From JAYODW01 sp038116745 (GTDB lineage Bacteria; Pseudomonadota; Gammaproteobacteria; Ga0077536), in NCBI GenBank assembly GCA_038116745.1, contig JAYODW010000094.1, positions 1-5,118 on the forward strand: a DNA stretch of 5,118 nucleotides, written 5' to 3'. The notes below the pieces were generated by a model. It ran no database searches. It was not told where the DNA came from and was given only the letters and a program-made list of their open reading frames with translations. Shown here one piece after another: positions 1 to 5,118 of the stretch; positions within the stretch are counted from its first letter, which is position 1, and each line of letters starts with the position of its first letter. A program made the position numbers and the translations under genes.

Positions 1-70
1 CATCTTCGGCGATCAGAAAATGTTGGCCGAATTGTTTTCGCGGACGATGACGTTCCCCTGTCGCCTTCAT
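1..70 (-). CDS. rsmA: RsmA (KsgA) 16S rRNA dimethyladenosine transferase, N-terminal fragment
   Basis: This is the 5' end of a gene that continues beyond base 1; only 23 whole codons are present. The visible peptide begins MKATGERHRPRKQFGQHF and continues LIAED. The RKxFGQ(N/H)FL segment is the hallmark N-terminus of RsmA, which uses S-adenosylmethionine to dimethylate two adjacent adenosines near the 3' end of 16S rRNA during late 30S assembly. The ATG at 70-68 overlaps the pdxA stop as ATGA, and no purine-rich ribosome-binding site is visible upstream, so translation is probably coupled to pdxA. The pdxA-rsmA order is the usual one in gammaproteobacteria. The SAM-binding and catalytic motifs lie outside the window, so intactness cannot be judged. 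Confidence 0.9.
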   Translation of the reverse strand, partial: MKATGERHRPRKQFGQHFLIAED

Positions 71-1065
71 TCGCGTTGTCGAGAGAGTGTTCTGGCGAGC
101 TGTGTTGCGGCCGCGAGGCTACCGACGTCTGCCCCGCCTCGGCCCGCGAGGCTCAGAGCTGTCCCATGGTCCACGGATGTGCGGATTATCGGAAGCCCGA
201 GAGTGAGATTGACTGCTTCACCGAAACTGACGGCTTTGAGTGCCGCAAGGCCCTGGTCATGGTACATAGCAATGATGGCGTCGAATTGCGCTCGATGACT
301 TTGCGTAAACAAGGTATCCGCCGGCAACGGGCCAACCAGGTGCGTTCCCTTCTCTGCGTTGAAGCTTTCTATCGCAGGTGCGATTACTTCCAACTCTTCT
401 GAGCCTAGATGGCCGTGCTCGCCGGCATGCGGATTCAGACCGCACACTCCGACTTTCGGGCGCCGAATTCGAAATGTGTGCCGTAAGGATTCTTCAACAA
501 TGTTGAAAATTTCCCGCAGCAACGCGCGTGTAATCAGCTCAGGAACCTCGCGAAGCGGCGCATGAGTTGTGACCAGCGCTACTCGAAGACTACCGCTGAC
601 CAGCATCATGACCGGCAGTGGGGCGCCAAGTCGTTGTGCGAGATATTCAGTGTGACCAGTGAATGACAGGCCGAACTCGTTGATGATCGATTTCTGCACC
701 GGGCCGGTCACGAGGGCCGCACAGTGTCCCGCGCGGCAGGCCTCGGTGGCCCGATCTAAACACTGCAGAACATAGGGTGCGTTGCTCGCGTCCAGCCGTC
801 CTGGAGTGCAGCGCGTAGCCAGCTGGATAGGGAACACATCAAGAACGCCTGCCGTGGTTGGCTGCAGTTTCTCGAGTGTCTGAACCTCGCGAATTCGAAG
901 AGCCTCCCCTAGGGCCTCAGCACGCTCGAGCAGGAGGTTGGGATCTGCGAAGGCGACTATTCCTGAGCCAGATTCAGAATTTGCCAGCACGATGGCCAGG
1001 TCCGGACCGATGCCGGCGGGTTCGCCCGGAGTCAGCGCGAGGGGCCGCGCTTTTGTCTCAGGGAT
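67..1065 (-). CDS. pdxA: 4-hydroxythreonine-4-phosphate dehydrogenase PdxA, start codon non-canonical
   Basis: PdxA oxidises 4-phosphooxy-L-threonine with NAD in the DXP-dependent pyridoxal 5'-phosphate pathway; it is a cytoplasmic, metal-dependent dimer. Numbered from an ATC codon at 1065-1063 (332 residues; E. coli has 329), the protein shows TPGEPAGIGPD at 12-22, TGPVxKxxIN near 120, TGHTE with His138, and the three expected metal ligands: His168 (TTHAPLR), His213 (CGLNPHAGE) and His269 (AMYHDQG). IRTSVDHGTAL and GRGGADVG follow. These residues sit two or three places from their E. coli counterparts, which argues for a full-length protein. The first conventional start, GTG at 990-988, would delete the TPGEPAGIGPD motif and is rejected. 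No ATG, GTG or TTG lies between the in-frame stop at 1089-1087 and that motif. Candidates are ATC at 1065, overlapping the surA end by 8 bases, or ATT at 1086, with GAGG nine bases upstream. The stop overlaps the rsmA start. Product is certain; the start is inferred. Confidence 0.93.
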   Translation of the reverse strand: MPETKARPLALTPGEPAGIGPDLAIVLANSESGSGIVAFADPNLLLERAEALGEALRIREVQTLEKLQPTTAGVLDVFPIQLATRCTPGRLDASNAPYVLQCLDRATEACRAGHCAALVTGPVQKSIINEFGLSFTGHTEYLAQRLGAPLPVMMLVSGSLRVALVTTHAPLREVPELITRALLREIFNIVEESLRHTFRIRRPKVGVCGLNPHAGEHGHLGSEELEVIAPAIESFNAEKGTHLVGPLPADTLFTQSHRAQFDAIIAMYHDQGLAALKAVSFGEAVNLTLGLPIIRTSVDHGTALSLAGRGGADVGSLAAATQLARTLSRQRE

Positions 1066-1066
1066 C
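1057..1066 (-). other. surA/pdxA junction: CCC-TGA-G stop context with overlapping frames
   Basis: On the minus strand surA ends GAT CCC TGA (1066-1058). The pdxA frame is +1 relative to surA here, reading ATC CCT GAG. The overlap fits ordinary coupled reinitiation, but the initiator would have to be ATC. Alternatively, CCC followed by a slow UGA codon is a context in which proline tRNA can slip +1 (CCC to CCU), similar in form to the CUU-UGA-C site of prfB. Which applies, or whether a base error is present, cannot be told from the sequence. Confidence 0.45.
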
Positions 1067-2353
1067 GATGGAGACGTCGCGGAAATCTACGTAGGCCTCG
1101 TCGCGAAGTTCGCGCAGCCATGACTGGCGTCGTTCGTCGATTTTCTGTCGTCTGAGAGCCTGCCGCGCGCGGTCTCTACGGATTTCTTCGGTCCCGTCGT
1201 ACTGTCGGGTCTCAGTGACCTGCAGAATATGGAATCCGAACTCGGTTTGGAAAGGGGGGCTGATTTCCCCGACGGGGATGGCCGTCATGATTTCCTCGAA
1301 TTCAGCGACCATCTGCCCTTTGCCTACCCAACCCAGGTCGCCGCCTAGAAGCGCGGACGCGCGGTCATCGGAATTGGTCCGCGCGATTAGGGCGAAATCA
1401 GCCCCGCCGTCCAGTCTGAGCTTGATTTGCCTCATGCGGTTGAGAGCCTGCTCCGGAGTCATTAGCTCGTTCGGCTTGAGCAGGATATGACGCGCGCGGT
1501 ACTGCTCGATCATGATGGTCTCGCCGCTTCGTTTATCCGTCAGCTTGATGATGTGATAGCCGCTGGGACTGGTGATAAGCCCACTGGTTTCGCCGACGCT
1601 CATGGAGCCTACTGCGTCGGCAAAAAGGGTTGGGATCTCGTCACCTTTTCGCCATCCGAGATCGCCGCCTTCGAGAGCCTGCTGACCGTCTGAAACGCTG
1701 ACTGCTACGGTGGTGAAGTCTTCGCCCGCATCCAAGCGTTCAAGCGCCAGACGCGCTTTTTCGCGCGCCCCGCGAATCTCTTCGTTATCTGCGCCGCTGG
1801 GGATGGATATCAAAATGTGGGCGAGCCGATACTCCTGATCGTCGTTACCCAGCGCTTCGTTCCGCAGGTAATTCTCTATTTCGTTGTCACTGACACGCAC
1901 ACGGTTGTCGATTTCGGCGCGACGCAGTTTCGACATGATCATCTCCTGGCGAATCTGCTCCCGGAAATTGGAAAACTCGTAGCCTTCTGATGCCAGGATC
2001 TCCCGAAATTGCTCGAGCGACAGGTTATTGCGAGCGGCCAGATCGGAAACCGCGCGGTCCAGGGCCGGTTCATCCACGGTGATTTCGGACTGCTCTGCTA
2101 TTTGCAGTTGGATCTTCTCGAGTACCAGCCTTTCAATGACCTGACGTTCCAGAACGGTGGTCGGCGGCATCTGGGTGCCTTGTTGACGCAAGGCGGCACG
2201 GACACGCTGCATCTGTTCATCGAGTTCGGTCTCCATGATCACGTCTTCCTCGACGACGGCAACGATCCGATCCAGCTCTATGACTGCTGCCTGGGAAATC
2301 AGCGGAAGACTGGTCAGCAGGACGATGGAGAGCCAATGAGATGGTTGAGACAT
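1058..2353 (-). CDS. surA: SurA periplasmic chaperone and peptidyl-prolyl isomerase
   Basis: SurA escorts unfolded outer-membrane proteins, LptD among them, across the periplasm to the BAM machinery. The 431-residue length matches E. coli SurA (428). A Sec signal peptide covers about residues 1-22, with a hydrophobic core around SIVLLTSLPLI and likely cleavage after SQA. The helical N-terminal chaperone domain spans about 24-165 (ELDRIVAVVEEDVI onward, including NNLSLEQFREIL). Two parvulin domains follow: the first at about 173-275 (AHILI with His179, GGDLGW, GYHIIKL with His267), the second at about 284-383 (RHILLKP with His289, GGDLGW, FGFHILQV with His375). Both keep the paired histidines, so both look structurally intact. 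The C-terminal helix (about 385-431) completes the chaperone core. ATG at 2353 is chosen because an in-frame TGA lies four codons upstream. No Shine-Dalgarno sequence precedes it. The gene follows lptD after 137 bases and its end overlaps pdxA. Confidence 0.97.
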   Translation of the reverse strand: MSQPSHWLSIVLLTSLPLISQAAVIELDRIVAVVEEDVIMETELDEQMQRVRAALRQQGTQMPPTTVLERQVIERLVLEKIQLQIAEQSEITVDEPALDRAVSDLAARNNLSLEQFREILASEGYEFSNFREQIRQEMIMSKLRRAEIDNRVRVSDNEIENYLRNEALGNDDQEYRLAHILISIPSGADNEEIRGAREKARLALERLDAGEDFTTVAVSVSDGQQALEGGDLGWRKGDEIPTLFADAVGSMSVGETSGLITSPSGYHIIKLTDKRSGETIMIEQYRARHILLKPNELMTPEQALNRMRQIKLRLDGGADFALIARTNSDDRASALLGGDLGWVGKGQMVAEFEEIMTAIPVGEISPPFQTEFGFHILQVTETRQYDGTEEIRRDRARQALRRQKIDERRQSWLRELRDEAYVDFRDVSIDP

Positions 2354-2490
2354 GGAGGTGGGTCAGGACTGCGCGTTAGGCCGCGCAAATTGTACCCGAA
2401 TCATTTATGGCGATGCGGTAATAGCGCCCTTCGGCTCAGTCTTGGTGATGTCGGGCGTCGAGGAATGGAGCAGAAAAGCTCACTTCCGGT
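2354..2490 (-). other. lptD-surA intergenic region
   Basis: This 137-base gap holds no open frame worth calling. It contains an 8-base-pair hairpin right after the lptD stop (2462-2487) and a small GC-rich inverted repeat, GCGCG-loop-CGCGC, at 2371-2386. A lone TACAAT hexamer (2394-2389) resembles a -10 box, but no acceptable -35 sits 16-18 bases upstream. The bases just before the surA ATG read CACCTCC, the opposite of a ribosome-binding site. No T-tract follows either hairpin, so lptD and surA may be co-transcribed. Confidence 0.5.
2462..2487 (-). repeat. Inverted repeat (hairpin) just downstream of the lptD stop
   Basis: On the minus strand GGAA-GT-GAGC, loop TTTTCT, then GCTC-CA-TTCC can fold into 4+4 base pairs separated by a symmetric two-by-two internal loop. 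It begins three bases after the lptD TGA. There is no following run of T, so it is not a typical intrinsic terminator. It could be a 3'-end stabiliser or processing site within an lptD-surA transcript, or chance. Confidence 0.4.
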
Positions 2491-4797
2491 TCAGTCGAAC
2501 GGGTCCTCGTATCCCCGGATTCCGCGCCGCAGGAGTGAATCGGCGCTTTGGCCGATCCCGCCGAGGCCCCGGAGGTGGAATTGAATAAATACTCCCTTAT
2601 CGAAATCACCTTCCGTGTTGCGAAGAAATCTTCTACCTACGACGCGTAATCCCCAGCAACAGCTTGCATATTCGATACCTGCCAGAGTCTCAAGGCTTCG
2701 GCTATCAATTAACGAGTAGTTCCAGCTTCCAACAGCAGCGAAAGTGTCGTTGAGCGGTACACGGAAAGAGACGTCGGTCTGCTCGACGTTACTCTGGATG
2801 TCCTCGGTTTTGGTCCGACGGAAGTGGTAGCTGAAGTTGAACACTGTGCGCTCGTCAGGGTTGAATCTCAGCGCGGCGGTTGATTTTTCGGTCTTTCCCT
2901 CGTTGGGATCCCATTGCAACGCTCCCCTGAGTGACCAGGCTGCATTGAGGTTTATCGTTGCATCAGCGATCAGTTCACTGACACCATCGGTATTCTGTTC
3001 TTCTCCCGGAAGGGTCACCTTCCTGTCTCTGAAGTAGTAGACCTGCCCAAAGTTAAAGCGGGAAAGTTCCCTGCCATCCATCGGGTCAAGGATGCTTGAT
3101 GTGAGTCCTAGGGTGACTTGATTAGCATCGCCCAAGCGATCCCCTCCGCTGAAGCGATTGTCCCGAAACAACGTGTTGAAACCCGGATTGAAAACGTCGC
3201 TGTCGAAAACGGGAATGTCGTCCTGACCAACGTTGGGGATCAGCAGATAGTAGAGGCGGGGTTCGAGTGTTTGAAGAAAAGTATTGCCCAGTAGCGAAAG
3301 TTGACGCTCGAAATACAGGTGACCGTCCAGGCTGAACCTGGCTGCTGTGCGCGAGGCGTGATCGTCGTACATACCCGAGGGGTCGTCTAGGAAGTATTCG
3401 GTTTGATGAAACGCAAGTTTCGGCACCAGTCGTGCAAAAGGCGTGACGAAGCTGTACTCCACCGCCGGCTCGATCATGATGCGGCCGCCTTTCACCAGCG
3501 AGCTATGGTCGAAGTAAGTTGATTGAGTTTTCGTAGTGAGCGTGAAGCCATTGCCGAACGGTGTCGCATTCAGGTAGTACACCTGCGGCAGAATGGAATA
3601 GGGCTTATCGTTATCGGTGATTTCCGAATTGGTGACCTCATACCCTTGCACGCGGGCACGGAGGTAGTTCATTCCGCCCGATGTTCCGTAGTCCAGAAAT
3701 TGGATTTCAGCTTTTTGGTCGAGAAAACTCTGGCTGGTTGCGCCTATTCCTGAGCCGAAATCCTCCAGGTAAGACTTGTCCGAAACGTCGGAGAAATTCA
3801 CGGCGAACAGCGCTCGGTCGTCCAGAAACTTTTGGTCATGCTCTAGGTAGAACAGGTGTCGGTCCTCGTTATTCCGCAGGTCGTCGCCAGGGAGATACTC
3901 GGCTCTGGCCCGGCCCGCGAAAGACTGCCCCAGGTAGCGATACTCGGCGTCCATCATCTCTCCTCGCTTTTCGAGATGACGCGGTGTGAGCGTAGCGTCG
4001 TGTTGCGGGGCGATATTCCAGTAGTACGGTATTCGGACGTCCACGCCAGACTCTTCGGTAGTGCCCGCGGTCGGCGCTAGAAAGCCCGATTTTCTTTTGC
4101 TGCTGGTGGGAAAATTGATGTATGGGAAATAGAGAACGGGCACGTCCTTGACTCTAAGAACAGCGTGCGTCGCGGAACCGCGGTCTGCTTTGTGGTCAAG
4201 CGTGAGTTTCTTCGCGGTAAGACGCCAGACCTCGTCCGACAGAGGACAGGTGGAATAATCGACCTCACTGAGCGTGGTGAGGTCTGCTCCGCCATCGTGG
4301 TTAACCTGCCCAGCATGCCCCCGCCCTTGGCCATTCAGAAGCCAGTACTGACCAGCGACTAATTCAGATATTCCAGTGCCGGAGTCGTAGGCGAGGCTTT
4401 CACCTGACCAAGCGATGCGGGGGTTCCATAGGTGTGCTCGGCCTTCGGCGTGGAAAAGCCCTGAGTCGTGATCGTATTTAGCGAGTTCAGCGCTTAGGGA
4501 TTGCTCCCCTTTGATAATCTCCACTTCCCCGCTGAACTGACTAAGGCCGTCTTCCGTGATGCGCGACGTATCCGAACGGATCTCAATGCTGCCCGGGTTA
4601 GTGCTCGTTTCGCTGTAGTCCGGGCGAGCCGGTATGTGGCGTTGCTGAGGGCACAGCCGCCACTGAGCGCCTTCTTCGCGTCCTTCGTCTGACGTTACCG
4701 TCGCGCAGGAAAACAACAGGCTTAACAGTAGGATAGTACAGGCGCTACTTCTGCGAGTTTTGCGCCCGCACAGGCACGGGTCATTATTTTTTTTCAT
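2491..4797 (-). CDS. lptD: LptD outer-membrane LPS-assembly protein
   Basis: LptD with the lipoprotein LptE forms the outer-membrane translocon that takes lipopolysaccharide from the LptA bridge and inserts it into the outer leaflet. From ATG at 4797 the product is 768 residues (E. coli 784). An export signal occupies about 1-32. The periplasmic LptA-like jellyroll (OstA fold) spans about 67-200, from GSIEIRSDTSRI through GQYWLLNG. A conserved barrel entry follows (VLYFPYINFP; RIPYYWNIAPQHDATLTPR), and the beta-barrel runs to the end. The four cysteines whose disulfides activate E. coli LptD are all present: Cys49, Cys184 (YSTCPLS) and the pair Cys713-Cys714 (YASCCWG). The expected bridges are 49-713 and 184-714. 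A TTG at 4806 could add three residues, but ATG followed by AAA AAA is preferred; neither has a clear ribosome-binding site. Oddities are a long N-terminal region with extra cysteines at 8, 10, 20 and 31, and an A8 run straight after the ATG. surA, the chaperone for its folding, lies downstream. Confidence 0.97.
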   Translation of the reverse strand: MKKNNDPCLCGRKTRRSSACTILLLSLLFSCATVTSDEGREEGAQWRLCPQQRHIPARPDYSETSTNPGSIEIRSDTSRITEDGLSQFSGEVEIIKGEQSLSAELAKYDHDSGLFHAEGRAHLWNPRIAWSGESLAYDSGTGISELVAGQYWLLNGQGRGHAGQVNHDGGADLTTLSEVDYSTCPLSDEVWRLTAKKLTLDHKADRGSATHAVLRVKDVPVLYFPYINFPTSSKRKSGFLAPTAGTTEESGVDVRIPYYWNIAPQHDATLTPRHLEKRGEMMDAEYRYLGQSFAGRARAEYLPGDDLRNNEDRHLFYLEHDQKFLDDRALFAVNFSDVSDKSYLEDFGSGIGATSQSFLDQKAEIQFLDYGTSGGMNYLRARVQGYEVTNSEITDNDKPYSILPQVYYLNATPFGNGFTLTTKTQSTYFDHSSLVKGGRIMIEPAVEYSFVTPFARLVPKLAFHQTEYFLDDPSGMYDDHASRTAARFSLDGHLYFERQLSLLGNTFLQTLEPRLYYLLIPNVGQDDIPVFDSDVFNPGFNTLFRDNRFSGGDRLGDANQVTLGLTSSILDPMDGRELSRFNFGQVYYFRDRKVTLPGEEQNTDGVSELIADATINLNAAWSLRGALQWDPNEGKTEKSTAALRFNPDERTVFNFSYHFRRTKTEDIQSNVEQTDVSFRVPLNDTFAAVGSWNYSLIDSRSLETLAGIEYASCCWGLRVVGRRFLRNTEGDFDKGVFIQFHLRGLGGIGQSADSLLRRGIRGYEDPFD

Positions 4798-4925
4798 GGC
4801 ACCCAACAGAGGGGCACGGTCACCAGCGTTAGGGTGAAAGTCGCACAGAACGCAGCAGGCGGCAACTCTTGACTTGCGGAGATCTGTGAGCGTTCAACGC
4901 CCTGAGTTTACCTATATCCGCGCTT
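4798..4925 (-). promoter_or_regulatory. lptD upstream leader, promoter not identified
   Basis: This 128-base gap between the upstream gene's stop and the lptD ATG is the only nearby place for an lptD promoter. I see no convincing sigma-70 pair and no sigma-E-type GGAACTT element of the kind known upstream of E. coli lptD. Two small inverted repeats are visible: GCGTT-C-AACGC at 4890-4900, and TCACC-8 bases-GGTGA at 4820-4837. The second lies about 23 bases before the start codon, where an mRNA stem could affect initiation. No Shine-Dalgarno motif or terminator was found. Regulatory function is inferred from position only. Confidence 0.35.
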
Positions 4926-5118
4926 TTAGTGCTGTGTTGCGCTGCCGCTTTCTCGTGTTATCGCGGTCCAGTTCTTATTGATTAACTCGAGTTTTTCCTC
5001 CGCTGTATCAGCGCTAAGGATCTGCTCTCGAGACTGGCTTGTCAGAGGGAGACGTTCAGCCCAGCGATAGCTAACCCAATTGGCATCTGTTAGATGCCAG
5101 GGTTTCGCTGGCGCAAGT
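4926..5118 (-). CDS. C-terminal fragment of a LON substrate-binding-domain protein (probable)
   Basis: An open frame enters at the window edge and stops at TAA 4928-4926, leaving 63 codons. It reads through DANWVSYRWAERLPL and then SREQILSADTAEEKLELINKNW. This pattern (W-V-x-x-R-x-A-E-x-L-P-L, a short helix, then an acidic turn before E-K-L-E-L) resembles the end of the LON N-terminal domain: E. coli Lon has AAHMPLKLADKQSVLE followed by NERLEYL in the same place. In stand-alone bacterial LON-domain proteins of about 200 residues the domain lacks ATPase and protease modules, and the cellular role is poorly defined. Here the protein ends about 14 residues after the domain, which fits a stand-alone protein and not full Lon protease. 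It lies on the same strand as lptD, 128 bases upstream. The assignment rests on remembered family pattern, since most of the gene is outside the window. Confidence 0.6.
   Translation of the reverse strand, partial: LAPAKPWHLTDANWVSYRWAERLPLTSQSREQILSADTAEEKLELINKNWTAITRESGSATQH
5061..5111. repeat. Long bulged inverted repeat inside the partial upstream gene
   Basis: Three nested complementary blocks pair around a 3-base loop (GTT, 5089-5091). TGGCATCT (5081-5088) pairs with AGATGCCA (5092-5099), AACCC (5073-5077) with GGGTT (5100-5104), and CCAGCGA (5061-5067) with TCGCTGG (5105-5111). The high-coordinate arm is an uninterrupted 20 bases; the other arm carries a 3-base (5078-5080) and a 5-base (5068-5072) bulge. 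That makes 20 perfect Watson-Crick pairs. It lies within coding sequence for PAKPWHLTDANWVSYRW. No T-tract follows. Function unknown. Confidence 0.7.

Noticed and set aside
67..990. pdxA starting at GTG 990
   Set aside because: It would remove the TPGEPAGIGPD motif and leave a 307-residue protein; the frame upstream is open and encodes that motif.
2389..2394. TACAAT as a surA promoter -10 box
   Set aside because: No TTGACA-like hexamer lies 16-18 bases upstream and there is no extended -10 TG, so a single hexamer is not enough.
2009..2584. 191-codon open frame on the plus strand
   Set aside because: It lies opposite surA and the lptD end, shows no recognisable domain, and runs antisense to two well-supported genes.
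3681..3989. Plus-strand open frames opposite lptD
   Set aside because: Arginine- and proline-rich translations typical of antisense shadows of a GC-rich gene, with no ribosome-binding site or family resemblance.
4735..4776. SEC-C zinc-binding domain at the LptD N-terminus
   Set aside because: NDPCLCG resembles the motif, but the spacing to the next cysteine is off by one, the final paired Cys/His is missing, and the segment is part of a signal peptide.
4798..4806. TTG at 4806 as the lptD start
   Set aside because: It adds only three residues and has no ribosome-binding site; ATG followed by lysine codons at 4797 is the more ordinary choice.
4887..4901. GGGCG-loop-CGCTC stem as a terminator for the upstream gene
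   Set aside because: Short stem containing a G-T pair and no following T-run; treated as chance.

Overview
This window holds the lptD-surA-pdxA-rsmA cell-envelope and housekeeping cluster of a Gram-negative bacterium, read entirely on the minus strand. Gene order and protein sequences point to a gammaproteobacterium. LptD has the four-cysteine layout of E. coli LptD, SurA has two parvulin domains, and pdxA is followed immediately by rsmA (ksgA). The genus cannot be settled from the sequence. No mobile element, CRISPR array, rRNA or tRNA is visible, so this is core-genome DNA and not an accessory island.

In transcription order (high to low coordinates) the layout is as follows. At 5118-4926 lies the 3' end of a gene whose product resembles the end of a Lon-type substrate-binding (LON N-terminal) domain. 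At 4925-4798 is a 128-base gap, the only space for a promoter and leader for lptD. lptD fills 4797-2491. A 137-base gap follows (2490-2354), with a small hairpin just after the lptD stop. surA is 2353-1058. pdxA overlaps the end of surA and runs to 67. rsmA starts at 70 in an ATGA overlap with the pdxA stop and leaves the window at base 1. No stretch over 300 bases lacks a gene.

The genes are linked functionally as well as physically. LptD is the outer-membrane gate that inserts lipopolysaccharide, and SurA is the periplasmic chaperone that LptD and other barrel proteins need to fold. PdxA makes a pyridoxal-phosphate precursor, and RsmA dimethylates 16S rRNA. The tight overlaps at surA/pdxA and pdxA/rsmA suggest translational coupling.

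The points that deserve a second look are few but concrete. pdxA has no ATG, GTG or TTG start before its conserved N-terminal motif; its frame instead opens inside surA at a CCC-TGA-G stop context. A 20-base-pair bulged inverted repeat lies inside the partial upstream gene. LptD carries four extra cysteines in its export signal, one in a lipobox-like position. lptD codons 2-4 contain an A8 run. None of these proves a new system; the pdxA start is the strongest anomaly.
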